From: Streptomyces sp. GS7
Lineage (GTDB): Bacteria; Actinomycetota; Actinomycetes; Streptomycetales; Streptomycetaceae
Assembly: GCF_009834125.1 (NCBI RefSeq)
Contig: NZ_CP047146.1
Span: 7,410,501 to 7,474,500 of the forward strand
Direction: 5' to 3'
DNA length: 64,000 bases
Both the position numbers and the translations under genes were made by a program. Below the pieces are notes generated by a model that saw only the letters and a list, made by a program, of their open reading frames with translations, was not told where the DNA came from and ran no database searches. Shown here piece by piece: positions 47,353 to 58,267 of this stretch (positions are counted from its first letter, which is position 1; each line of letters starts with the position of its first letter).

Positions 47353-48657
47353 TCAGTGGGGCGCGCCGCCCGCCCGCCAGGCCGGCCACGACATGTTCCA
47401 GCCACCCGAGCCGTTGTCCGGGGCGACCGTGCGGTCCCGGGAATTGCGGACCTCCACGGTGTCCCCGACCATCGAGTTCCGGTAGAGCCAGCCGGCCGGG
47501 GTGTCCGCGCCGCCGCCCTTGACGTCCTTGAGGCCGACGCAGCCGTGGCTGGTGTTGGCACCGCCGAAGACCCGTGACGGCGCCCAGTAGTTGCCGTGCA
47601 GGAAGGTCCCGGACCGGGTCAGCCGCATCGCGTGCGGCACGTCCGGGATGTCGTACTCGGCGCCGAAGCCGACGGTCCCGCCGTCCATCCGGGTCACCGA
47701 ATGGCGCTCCAGGATCACCATCTTCCCGTTGTAGGTGGGGTTCTCGGCGTTGCCCGTGGTCACCGGCAGGGTCGCCAGCACCTGGCCCGAGCGGCGGACG
47801 GTCAGGGTGTGCAGGGCCGCGTCGATGACGCTGATCTGGTCCCGGTCGACCCGGTAGTGCAGGGTCTTGCTCTGGAGCCCGTAGGAGCCGGGGCCGGCCT
47901 TCACGTCGCGCAGCCGCAGGTTCACGGTGATCCGGGTGCCCGGCCGCCACCGGTGCCGGGGCCGGAAGTCCAGTCGCCGGCGGCCGAACCAGTGGGGGGC
48001 GATCTCGACGGCCGGCTCGGCGCTGACCGTGATGGCGCGCTCGACGGCCGCGCGGTCGGCGACCGCCCGGTTGAAGGCCAGCGAGAAGATCAGGCCGGTG
48101 CCGACGGTGGTGCCGTTCTCGGGCGTGTAGGAGCCGATGATGCGGTGCGGGGGCAGGTAGGTGGTGAAGGTGGTGTGGCGGGCCAGGCGGCGGCCGGCGC
48201 CGTCGCGCGCGATGGCGTCGACGGTGTAGCGGGCGCCGAGTTCGAGGGAGTCGGCCGCCGGCCGCCAGATCGTCCCGTCCCGCGAGAGCCGGCCGTTCAC
48301 CGGTTCCCGGCCGTCGCTCCCGGTGCGGGTGACCTCCACCCGCTCCAGCCGCCCCTCCTGGACCCGGACCTCCAGCCGCCCGTTGGCCCGTACGCCGCGC
48401 GCGCCGTCGCCCGGCAGGATCCGGATCGCCTCTTCGGGGGCGGCCGGCGGGCCGCCGACCAGCGCGTCCGGGCCGCCGCAGCCGGCCAGCGCCGCCCAGC
48501 CGGCGAGCGCGGCCAGCAGCGCGTGGGCGGCGCGGAGACGGGGGGCCCGCGGGCCCGCGGAGGGCGCGCGGCGGACCGGCAGGCCCGGCACCTTCGTCCC
48601 GTCCGCCGGTCGGTCCCCCGTGTGGTCCCCTGCTCGGTCGTGCTGATGGCCGGTCAT
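47353..48657 (-). CDS. Lipoprotein L,D-transpeptidase (second paralog)
   Basis: 434 residues with the same architecture as its neighbour: a longer polar leader, lipobox ALAGC (Cys60), two Ig-like domains and a YkuD domain with HGNYW and SHGCVGL. Both paralogs share YSPENG/YTPENG, HWFG and PHAMRL blocks, so a tandem duplication is clear. The divergence (Arg-rich here, Lys-rich in the first) suggests it is old. ATG 48657 is the likely start; upstream sequence in the same frame is Arg/Pro-rich noise. Probably anchored to the outer face of the membrane. Confidence 0.92.
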   Translation of the reverse strand: MTGHQHDRAGDHTGDRPADGTKVPGLPVRRAPSAGPRAPRLRAAHALLAALAGWAALAGCGGPDALVGGPPAAPEEAIRILPGDGARGVRANGRLEVRVQEGRLERVEVTRTGSDGREPVNGRLSRDGTIWRPAADSLELGARYTVDAIARDGAGRRLARHTTFTTYLPPHRIIGSYTPENGTTVGTGLIFSLAFNRAVADRAAVERAITVSAEPAVEIAPHWFGRRRLDFRPRHRWRPGTRITVNLRLRDVKAGPGSYGLQSKTLHYRVDRDQISVIDAALHTLTVRRSGQVLATLPVTTGNAENPTYNGKMVILERHSVTRMDGGTVGFGAEYDIPDVPHAMRLTRSGTFLHGNYWAPSRVFGGANTSHGCVGLKDVKGGGADTPAGWLYRNSMVGDTVEVRNSRDRTVAPDNGSGGWNMSWPAWRAGGAPH

Positions 48658-48914
48658 ACGCCGGATTGTGACGGATGATGCGCCGCTTGGACGGTATGCC
48701 ACGGTTCGGAATGTCATGGCGGGGATCGCGGCGGGGGGTGGGGACGGTGCGCGGGCGGGCGGCGAAAGCACCGGATGTCCGCGGCGACGGGAAGCGTGAG
48801 GCAACGCCCGGTTGCGGGAAGAACAACGGAGACCAACGCAGCATGACGCCGAGCAGTGCGGCAGAAGGCAGCACGACGCTGGGCGACGCGGCACGAGGGG
48901 GCGACGCCGAACGG

Positions 48915-48969
48915 CGGGGATCGACACGGAACGAGGATCGCCGTGGACGACGGGGATCGACGCGGAACG
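48915..48969. repeat. Two 19-bp near-identical direct repeats
   Basis: CGGGGATCGAC-A/G-CGGAACG occurs at 48915-48933 and 48951-48969, period 36 bp, one mismatch. Degenerate copies of the CACGAC motif continue to 49020. Confidence 0.6.
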
Positions 48970-49052
48970 GCGCGGCACGACACAGTACGACGCAGCAGGC
49001 ACCGCACGACGCAGCACGACATTGCGGGCGGTGGGCCCGCGCGCGGCCGGGA

Positions 49053-49102
49053 CTCCCCCAGCTCACGCTGGGTGGGGGTCCCCCCAGTGTGAGCTGGGGG
49101 AG
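49053..49102. repeat. Inverted repeat with 20-bp arms upstream of glgX
   Basis: The arms (49053-49072 and 49083-49102) begin CTCCCCCAGCTCAC and differ at one G-T-pairable position. The 10-base loop is itself G- then C-rich and can extend the stem. It lies 57 bp before the glgX start, inside a divergent intergenic region, so it is not at a gene end. A mobile REP/MITE-like element or a 5-prime UTR hairpin is possible. Confidence 0.75.
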
Positions 49103-49158
49103 CGCCGCCAGGCTCGGGGCCACCACTCGACCGAGCCCGAAGCCGCAGGAGGCCGGCA

Positions 49159-51426
<2,268 letters not shown>

Positions 51427-51569
51427 CGGAAACCGGCTGGTGGCCGGTGCCCGGTGGCTCACAGCTCGCGGAACGTCATGTTCCGGAAAGCGGGAGACCG
51501 TATGCGGAAGACCCGTATGCCGCAAAACCGCATGAGCGTTGTCAGTGGCTCGCCGTACGCTCGCGAGTG

Positions 51570-53693
51570 ATGGCACTCACCACGCACCCGACGCCCCGGA
51601 CCGACCCGGCGGACCCGGCCGAGCCGGTCCAACTCTCCGCCGTGCGCTCGCTGTTGCGCCTCTGGCCGTTCGTGCGGCCGGTGCGGGCGCGGCTGTTCAC
51701 CGCCGCGTTCGTGGCGGTGGTCGCGTCGTGCATCGGCGTGGTCATCCCGCTGGTCCTCAAGTGGCTGGTGGACGGGCCGGTGGTGACCGGCGACACCGGA
51801 GGGGTGTGGTGGGGCGGCGGCTTCCTGCTGCTGCTCGGGCTCGCCGAGGCGGGCCTGTTCGGGCTGCGGCGGTGGCTGGTGGCGCGGCCGACGGCCGGGG
51901 TGGAGGCCGCGATGCGCGAGGCGCTCTACCGCCGTGTGCAGCGGCTGCCGGTCGCCTTCCACGACCGCTGGGCATCGGGGCAGTTGCTCTCCCGGGCCAC
52001 GACGGATCTCACGGTGCTGCGCCTGTTCCTGGTCTTCCCGCTGACGTTCCTGGTGGTCAACGGCACGACGATCGCGGTGGGTTGTGCGATCCTGCTGGCC
52101 CAGCGCTGGTCGCTCGGGCTGGTGCTGCTGGCGCCGATGCTGCCGCTGATGGTGATGTGCTCGGTCTTCCAGGCCAAGTACGCGCAGGCCGCGCGCCGGG
52201 CGCAGGACCAGGTGGGCGATCTGACGACGGTCGTCGAGGAGTCGGTCCTCGGCATCCGGATCATCAAGGGGTTCGGCCGCCACCGCAGCCAGGCCCGCGC
52301 CTTCAAGGAGCTGACCCGGTCGGTCCGGACGACCGAACTGCGCAAGGCCCGGCTGCTGTCCGTCATCTGGGGCTTCAACACCCTCCTCCCGGAGCTCGCG
52401 GTGGGCACCGCGCTGGTGCTGGGGGCGGTCCAGGTGGCCGACGGCCGGCTGTCCGCGGGGACGCTCGTCGCCTTCCTGTCCACGGCGCTGGCGCTGCGCT
52501 GGCCGGTGGGTTCGATCGGCTTCCTGCTGGCGATGAGCAGTGCGGCGGCGACCGCGGCCGACCGCTATTTCGAGGTGATGGACGAGCCCCTGCCGGACGA
52601 CCCGGCAGCACCGGACCGGGCAGTGGACCGGGCAGTGGACGGGACGGCGGGCCGGGCAGCGGAGGGGGCGGCAGACGGGGACGGGCCGCGCGCCGCGGAC
52701 GTCGCCGGCGGCGGCCCGGCCGACTGTGCGCCGCCCGTCGGCGGCCTGGTCTTCGAAGCGGTCGAGTTCCGGTACCCGGACGCGCCGCCGGGCACCCCGG
52801 CCACCCTCCGAGGCGTCGACCTGCGCATCCGGCCCGGGGAGACGATGGCGCTGGTCGGGGCGACCGGCAGCGGGAAGACCACACTGACGGCGCTGGTGCC
52901 GCGGCTGTACGACCCCACGGCGGGCCGGATCACCCTGGACGGCCGCGATCTGGCCACGCTCGGCCGGGACGAGGCGCGGGCGATGGTGGCGGTGGCGTTC
53001 GAAGAGCCCACCCTGTTCTCGGCGACCGTGGCGGAGAACGTCCTCATGGGCGCGTCGGGCACCCCGGACGCCAAGGACGCGCAGCACGGCCAGGACGGCC
53101 GGCACGGCCAGGACGGCCACGGCGAGCGCGACGCCCCTGCCGACCGCACCGGCCTCGCCACCGCCCGGAGGACGGACCACCACGCAGCCCTGCGGCGGGC
53201 GTTGGAGGTGGCGCAGGCCGACGATTTCGTGGCTGCGCTCCCCCAGGGCGCCGCCACCGAGGTCGGCGAGCAGGGGCTGAGCCTGTCCGGAGGGCAGCGG
53301 CAGCGGCTGGCCCTGGCCCGCGCCGTGGTCGGCCGGCCGCGCTTCCTGATCCTCGACGACCCGCTCTCCGCCCTCGACGTCCATACCGAGGCCCTGGTGG
53401 AGGCGGCGCTGCGGAAGGTCCTGGCGGGCACCACCGCGCTGGTCGTCGCCCACCGCCCGTCCACGGTCCTGCTCGCCGACCGGGTGGCTCTGCTGTCGGG
53501 CGGCCGGATAGCCGCGGTCGGCACCCACCACCAACTCCTTCGGGACAGCCCGGAGTACGCCGCGCTGATGTCCGGTGCGGCGGAGCCCGAGGACGGCGGT
53601 CCCGCCCGGGACGGCGGCCCGGTCACCGGAGCCGGCCGCGGCACCACCCGTACCGACCGCAGCGGACCGCGCGAGGGGGAGAGCGCCCGATGA
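51570..53693 (+). CDS. ABC exporter subunit with degenerate catalytic site (first half)
   Basis: 707 residues. Six-span exporter domain (about 30-310), a linker rich in Ala/Asp/Gly repeats, then an ATPase domain: Walker A GATGSGKTT, Q-loop Gln replaced by Glu (FEEPTLF), signature LSGGQRQRL, Walker B ILDDP with Asp in place of the catalytic Glu, H-loop AHRPST. Between Q-loop and signature lies a His/Gly/Gln/Asp-rich insertion of about 40 residues. These traits mark the degenerate-site partner of a heterodimeric exporter. ATG 51570 or the preceding GTG is the start; no Shine-Dalgarno is seen. ATGA overlap with its partner. Confidence 0.92.
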   Translation: MALTTHPTPRTDPADPAEPVQLSAVRSLLRLWPFVRPVRARLFTAAFVAVVASCIGVVIPLVLKWLVDGPVVTGDTGGVWWGGGFLLLLGLAEAGLFGLRRWLVARPTAGVEAAMREALYRRVQRLPVAFHDRWASGQLLSRATTDLTVLRLFLVFPLTFLVVNGTTIAVGCAILLAQRWSLGLVLLAPMLPLMVMCSVFQAKYAQAARRAQDQVGDLTTVVEESVLGIRIIKGFGRHRSQARAFKELTRSVRTTELRKARLLSVIWGFNTLLPELAVGTALVLGAVQVADGRLSAGTLVAFLSTALALRWPVGSIGFLLAMSSAAATAADRYFEVMDEPLPDDPAAPDRAVDRAVDGTAGRAAEGAADGDGPRAADVAGGGPADCAPPVGGLVFEAVEFRYPDAPPGTPATLRGVDLRIRPGETMALVGATGSGKTTLTALVPRLYDPTAGRITLDGRDLATLGRDEARAMVAVAFEEPTLFSATVAENVLMGASGTPDAKDAQHGQDGRHGQDGHGERDAPADRTGLATARRTDHHAALRRALEVAQADDFVAALPQGAATEVGEQGLSLSGGQRQRLALARAVVGRPRFLILDDPLSALDVHTEALVEAALRKVLAGTTALVVAHRPSTVLLADRVALLSGGRIAAVGTHHQLLRDSPEYAALMSGAAEPEDGGPARDGGPVTGAGRGTTRTDRSGPREGESAR
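53084..53118. repeat. 17-bp tandem repeat coding the His/Asp-rich ATPase insertion
   Basis: GCACGGCCAGGACGGCC occurs at 53084-53100 and 53102-53118 (period 18). It encodes repeated HGQDG units, so copy-number change would alter insertion length in frame. Confidence 0.8.
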
Positions 53694-55576
53694 CGACCAC
53701 GGCGACCGGCCTGCCGGCCGACGACCCGGACAGCAGCGGCGAACGGGACGACGCCCCCTCCGGGCGGCGCCCCCGGGAGGCCGCCCCCGACGCCTTCGCG
53801 GCCGACCGGCTGCCCACCCCCAAGGGCGCCTCGCGCGCACTGCTGCGGTCCTTACTGGCGCCGCACCGCGGGCGCGTCCGGGCCGCCGCCCTCGTGCTGC
53901 TGCTCCAGCAGGTCGCCCTGCAGACCGGACCGCTGCTGGTCGCCTACGCCCTCGACCGCGCGGTGCCGGCGCTGCGGGCGGGCGACCACGGTCCGCTGAT
54001 CGCGGTGGCGGTGGTGGCGGCGCTGTGCGCCACGGCGGCCGGCGGGCTGCAGTGCGCCTTCGTCCGGCTCTCCGCCCGGGCCAGCCAGGACGTGCTGGTC
54101 GAGCTGCGCGACCGGATCTTCCGGCACGCGCAGGCGCTCAGCCTGGATTTCCACGAGCGCTACACCTCCGGCCGGCTGATCTCCCGGGCCACCACCGACG
54201 TGGAGTCGCTGCGCGAACTCCTCGACGAGGGCCTCCAGGAGCTGGTCACGGTCGCCCTCTCGACGGTCTACATCACCGTGACCCTCCTCTGGCTGGACTG
54301 GGGGTTCGGCGCCGCCGCCCTGGTCTCCGCGGTGCCGCTGGCGCTCCTCGTCCGCTCCTTCCAGCGCCGCTCGAAGCGCGCGTACGAGAAGCGGTCCACC
54401 GCCGTCGCGGCCGTCATCGTCCGCTTCGCGGAGACCCTCAACGGCATCCGCCCGGTGCAGGCGTTCCGCCGCGAGCGGGCCAACGACGCGGCCTTCGCCC
54501 GGCTGAACGACCGCCATCTGCGGATCAACGGCGACGCGATACTGGAGATGGCGCGCTATACCGTCGGCTCCCGGGCGGTGGCCAACATCGCGATCGCCGC
54601 GATCGTCCTGTGGGGCGCCTACCGCGTCGCCACCGGCACTCTCGTCCTCGGTGTGCTGGCCGCCTCGGTGCTGTATCTGCGCCGGCTGTACGACCCCATC
54701 GACCGCCTCGGGATGTTCCTCAACGACTACCAGTCGGCGGCGGCTTCGCTGGAGAAGATCGCCGGGCTGCTCGCCCAGCGGCCGACCGTGCCCGAGCCCG
54801 CCGCACCGCGTGCGCTGCCGGCCGCGGCGCCCGCCCGGCCCGGCCGCGAAGTGGCCTTCCACGGTGTCCGGTTCGCGTACCGGACGGGTGCCGAGGTGCT
54901 GCCGCGCTTCGACCTCGCGCTCGCGCCGGGCACGACCGTGGCGGTGGTCGGCGCCACCGGCGCCGGCAAGTCCACCCTGGCCAAGCTGCTGGCCCGCTTC
55001 TACGACCCCACCCAGGGCCGGGTCCTGCTGGACGGCGTCGACCTGCGCGAACTGGCCGGCGCCGAGCTGCGCCGGGAGGTCGTCATGGTCACCCAGGAGG
55101 CGTTCCTGTTCTCCGGTACGGTCGCCGACAACATCACCGTCGGCCGTCCGGACGCCACCCGCGGGGAGGTGGAGCGGGCCGCGAAGGCGATCGGCGCCCA
55201 TGACTTCATCGCCGCCCTCCCGGACGGCTACGACACCGACGTCCGCAAGCGCGGCGGCCGGATCTCCGCGGGCCAGCGGCAGTTGGTCGGCTTCGCCCGC
55301 GCGCTGCTCGCCGACCCGTCCGTCCTCATCCTGGACGAGGCGACCAGCTCGCTGGACATCCCGGGCGAGCGCGCGGTGCAGCGCGCCATGGCCACGGTGC
55401 TGCGCGCCCGTACGGCCCTGGTGATCGCCCACCGGCTGTCGACGGTGGAGATCGCCGACCGGGTGCTGGTGATGGCCGGCGGCCGGATCGTCGAGGACGG
55501 CAGCCCGGCCGAACTGGCCGCCGCCGGGGGCCGGTTCGCCCAGCTCCACCGGGCGTGGCGGGAGAGCGTCGGGTGA
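53690..55576 (+). CDS. ABC exporter subunit with canonical catalytic Glu (second half)
   Basis: 628 residues. A 45-residue polar tail, a six-span exporter domain, then an ATPase domain: Walker A GATGAGKST, Q-loop TQEAFLF, a non-canonical signature ISAGQRQLV, Walker B LILDEATSSLD and H-loop AHRLST. Paired with the preceding subunit, the functional ATP site would use this Walker B and the partner's LSGGQ, while the other site is degenerate. Such exporters move drugs, lipids or peptides; the substrate is unknown. ATG 53690 overlaps the previous stop. Confidence 0.93.
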   Translation: MTTTATGLPADDPDSSGERDDAPSGRRPREAAPDAFAADRLPTPKGASRALLRSLLAPHRGRVRAAALVLLLQQVALQTGPLLVAYALDRAVPALRAGDHGPLIAVAVVAALCATAAGGLQCAFVRLSARASQDVLVELRDRIFRHAQALSLDFHERYTSGRLISRATTDVESLRELLDEGLQELVTVALSTVYITVTLLWLDWGFGAAALVSAVPLALLVRSFQRRSKRAYEKRSTAVAAVIVRFAETLNGIRPVQAFRRERANDAAFARLNDRHLRINGDAILEMARYTVGSRAVANIAIAAIVLWGAYRVATGTLVLGVLAASVLYLRRLYDPIDRLGMFLNDYQSAAASLEKIAGLLAQRPTVPEPAAPRALPAAAPARPGREVAFHGVRFAYRTGAEVLPRFDLALAPGTTVAVVGATGAGKSTLAKLLARFYDPTQGRVLLDGVDLRELAGAELRREVVMVTQEAFLFSGTVADNITVGRPDATRGEVERAAKAIGAHDFIAALPDGYDTDVRKRGGRISAGQRQLVGFARALLADPSVLILDEATSSLDIPGERAVQRAMATVLRARTALVIAHRLSTVEIADRVLVMAGGRIVEDGSPAELAAAGGRFAQLHRAWRESVG

Positions 55577-55943
55577 CGGTCGGCCGTTCCGGCATCCCCA
55601 ACTGCGCCGACGATGAAGGTGGTTCGCCCGCCCCTGCCTGAGGGCTGCGCCTCGGAATCCGGCCCGCTGTCCGGCTTCCGGACATCGATTTCGCCCAACG
55701 GACGTTTTCCGGCCAATTAGTTGGACTGCACCTGACAATCGCCCGGCGGCGGTGGCACTCTTCCCGGCAACCACCGCACGGATCCCCCACAGCGCCATCC
55801 CGGGCGGTCGCCTCTCTCGCACCACCTGTTCCCCCCACACGCTCCACCGTTCTGCCTCGCTCTGCCCGGACGGCCGCTCCGCCGCCCGGTCCCCCTCAGC
55901 CTCCGCCCTCCCCGAGGCCGGCGGCCCCGCAGAAGGAGTCAGT
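55577..55943. other. Gene-free leader region of the first M4 protease
   Basis: This 367-bp gap holds a promoter-like bipartite motif at 55731-55766 and a long 5-prime region before the protease GTG. The in-frame sequence from 55752 has no coding bias. No hairpin of terminator strength was seen after the ABC gene. Confidence 0.45.
55731..55766 (+). promoter_or_regulatory. Bipartite promoter-like motif of M4 protease 1
   Basis: CCTGACA (55731-55737), 15 bp, then TGGCACTCTTCCCG (55753-55766). The same pair of blocks precedes the second M4 protease gene. CTGACA could be a -35 element and the second block could contain the -10. It lies 177 bp before the GTG. Confidence 0.5.
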
Positions 55944-57980
55944 GTGAGACGCACCCCCCATGCACCGACCCGCCCCAGACGCACCACCGCCGCCTGCGCG
56001 CTCGTCGCGGCCACCGCGCTGCTGGCCGTCGGCGCACAGGCCGGCGCCGGAGCGGCCGAGCCGCGCGCCGCGGCCCGTCCCGGCACGGCGCACGCCACGC
56101 CGTTCGCCGGCGCGCTGCCGGCCAAGCTCTCCCCGTCCCAGCGTGCGGAGCTGATACGGAAGGCCACCGCCACCACCGCGGCCACCGCCCGGCAACTGCG
56201 GCTCGGTGCCCAGGAGAAGCTGGTCGTCAAGGACGTCGAGAAGGACGCCGACGGCACCCTGCACACCCGCTACGAGCGCACCTACCAGGGCCTGCCGGTC
56301 CTCGGCGGCGACCTCGTGGTGCACCAGGCCAGGAGCGGTGCGCTCAAGGGCGTCACCAGGGCCGTCCGCGCACGGCTCACGCTGGCGGGCACCACCGCCA
56401 GGATCACACCGGCCGCCGCCGCGGCGAAGGCCGTCAAGGCGGCCCAGGCCCGCGGCTCGAAGCGGACGGCGGCGGCGAAGGCGCCGCGCAAGGTGGTCTG
56501 GGCGGCCGACGGCACCCCGCGGCTGGCGTACGAGACGGTGGTCGGCGGCCTCCAGGACGACGGCACCCCCAACCAGCTGCACGTCGTCACCGACGCCACC
56601 ACCGGCGCCAGGATCTTCGCGTACCAGGGCATCGAGAACGGCATCGGCAACAGCGAGTACAGCGGCCAGGTCACCATCGGGACGTCCGGCTCGTCGCCGA
56701 GCTTCACGATGACCGACGCCACCCGCGGCAACCACAAGACCTACGACCTCAACCACGGCTCGTCCGGGACCGGTTCGCTGCTCACCAACTCCACCGACAC
56801 CTGGGGCGACGGCACCCCGCAGAACGCCGAGACCGCCGCGGTCGACGCCGCCTACGGTGCCCAGGAGACCTGGGACTACTACAAGGACGTGCACGGCCGC
56901 ACCGGCATCCGGGGCGACGGCGTCGGCGCCTACTCCCGCGTCCACTACGGCGACAGCTACGTCAACGCCTTCTGGGACGACGGCTGCTTCTGCATGACGT
57001 ACGGCGACGGCCAGGGCAACCAGAAGCCGCTGACCGAGCTGGACGTGGCCGGCCACGAGATGACGCACGGCGTCACCGCGGCCACCGCGGCCCTGAACTA
57101 CAGCGGCGAGTCCGGCGGTCTCAACGAGGCGACCTCGGACATCTTCGGCACCTCCGTCGCGTTCTACGCCAACAACCCCGCCGACCCGGGCAGCTATCTC
57201 ATCGGCAAGAAGATCGACATCAACGGCGACGGCACCCCGCTGCGCTACATGGACAAGCCGTCCAAGGACGGCTCCTCGGCCGACTACTGGTCGAGCGACG
57301 TCGGCAACCTCGACGTCCACTACTCCTCCGGCGTCGCCAACCACTACTTCTACCTGCTGTCCGAGGGCAGCGGCCCCAAGGACATCAACGGCGTCCACTA
57401 CGACAGCCCGACCTCCGACAACCTGCCGGTCCCGGGCATCGGCCGGGCCAACGCGGAGCAGGTGTGGTTCAAGGCGCTCACCCAGTACATGAACGCCAAC
57501 ACCGACTACGCGGGCGCCCGCACCGCCACCCTCCAGGCCGCGGCCGACCTCTTCGGCCAGGGCAGCGCCACGTACAACACGGTCGCCGACACCTGGGCCG
57601 CGGTCAACGTCGGCTCCCGCGTCACGGACGGCGGCGGCACGGTCTTCGAGAGCACCGCAAAGGTGGCGATCCCGGACGCGGGTGCGGCGGTCACCTCGCC
57701 GATCTCCGTCAAGCGCAGTGGCAACGCCCCCGGCACCCTGAAGGTCGGGGTGGACATCACCCACTCCTACCGAGGCGACCTGGTGATCGACCTGCTCGCC
57801 CCGGACGGCACGGCCTACCGGCTGAAGAACGCGAACTCCCGTGACGCGGCCGCCGATGTGAAGGCGACCTACACCGTCAACGCCTCCGCGAAGCCGGCGC
57901 GCGGCACCTGGAAGCTGCGGGTCCGGGACGTCTACCCCGGCGACACCGGCACCCTCAACGGCTGGAAGTTGACGTTCTGA
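55944..57980 (+). CDS. Secreted M4 thermolysin-like protease with C-terminal P domain
   Basis: 678 residues. Signal peptide (RRTTAACALVAATALLAVGAQAGAGAA), then an FTP/PepSY-type propeptide (about 45-230), then the catalytic domain. Zinc binding is by HEMTH and the downstream Glu in NEATSDIFG; YSRVHYG, FWDDGCFCMTYGDG and DVHYSSGVANHYFYL are family motifs. A P/Homo-B beta-sandwich (about 560-678, ending GDTGTLNGWKLTF) follows, which the second paralog lacks. The prodomain is probably removed autocatalytically outside the cell. GTG 55944 follows GAAGGAG. A strong terminator ends the transcript. Confidence 0.95.
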   Translation: MRRTPHAPTRPRRTTAACALVAATALLAVGAQAGAGAAEPRAAARPGTAHATPFAGALPAKLSPSQRAELIRKATATTAATARQLRLGAQEKLVVKDVEKDADGTLHTRYERTYQGLPVLGGDLVVHQARSGALKGVTRAVRARLTLAGTTARITPAAAAAKAVKAAQARGSKRTAAAKAPRKVVWAADGTPRLAYETVVGGLQDDGTPNQLHVVTDATTGARIFAYQGIENGIGNSEYSGQVTIGTSGSSPSFTMTDATRGNHKTYDLNHGSSGTGSLLTNSTDTWGDGTPQNAETAAVDAAYGAQETWDYYKDVHGRTGIRGDGVGAYSRVHYGDSYVNAFWDDGCFCMTYGDGQGNQKPLTELDVAGHEMTHGVTAATAALNYSGESGGLNEATSDIFGTSVAFYANNPADPGSYLIGKKIDINGDGTPLRYMDKPSKDGSSADYWSSDVGNLDVHYSSGVANHYFYLLSEGSGPKDINGVHYDSPTSDNLPVPGIGRANAEQVWFKALTQYMNANTDYAGARTATLQAAADLFGQGSATYNTVADTWAAVNVGSRVTDGGGTVFESTAKVAIPDAGAAVTSPISVKRSGNAPGTLKVGVDITHSYRGDLVIDLLAPDGTAYRLKNANSRDAAADVKATYTVNASAKPARGTWKLRVRDVYPGDTGTLNGWKLTF

Positions 57981-58072
57981 CGGTGCGTGTCCACCTGATC
58001 GTCACCTGTATATGAAAGAGGCGCCACGGCGTCACTTGGATTCCGGCAACTCACCCGCTCTGCGGACAAGTT

Positions 58073-58106
58073 GGGCGCCGCTCCCGGCCTTCCGGGGGCG
58101 GCGCCC
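58073..58106 (+). terminator. Terminator after M4 protease 1
   Basis: A 15-bp stem (GGGCGCCGCTCCCGG with CCGGGGGCGGCGCCC, one G-T pair) and a CCTT loop lie about 90 bp past the stop. Confidence 0.85.
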
Positions 58107-58171
58107 GGCTCCGTTATGCGGACAGCGTGCACCTCTCCACGAACGAGTTTCGGACAACCTCTTTACACCCC

Positions 58172-58206
58172 CCTGACATGCACGCGTTCGAATGGCAGTC
58201 TTCCCG
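58172..58206 (+). promoter_or_regulatory. Bipartite promoter-like motif of M4 protease 2
   Basis: CCTGACA (58172-58178), 14 bp, then TGGCAGTCTTCCCG (58193-58206). It matches the motif of the first M4 gene in both blocks with one mismatch, and lies 61 bp before the GTG. Confidence 0.5.
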
Positions 58207-58267
58207 ACGCATGTCACACCCGCATCGCTTTGCACCCCCACCATTTGGCAAAGTTGAAGGAGCACGC

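Larger units (their letters stand above)
48658..49158. other. Divergent gene-free region between ldt2 and glgX
   Basis: This 501-bp gap contains a pair of 19-bp near-identical repeats, a long stretch of CACGAC-rich sequence, and a 50-bp inverted repeat. Both flanking genes point away from it, so none of these is a simple terminator. Open frames through it have no coding character. Confidence 0.5.
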
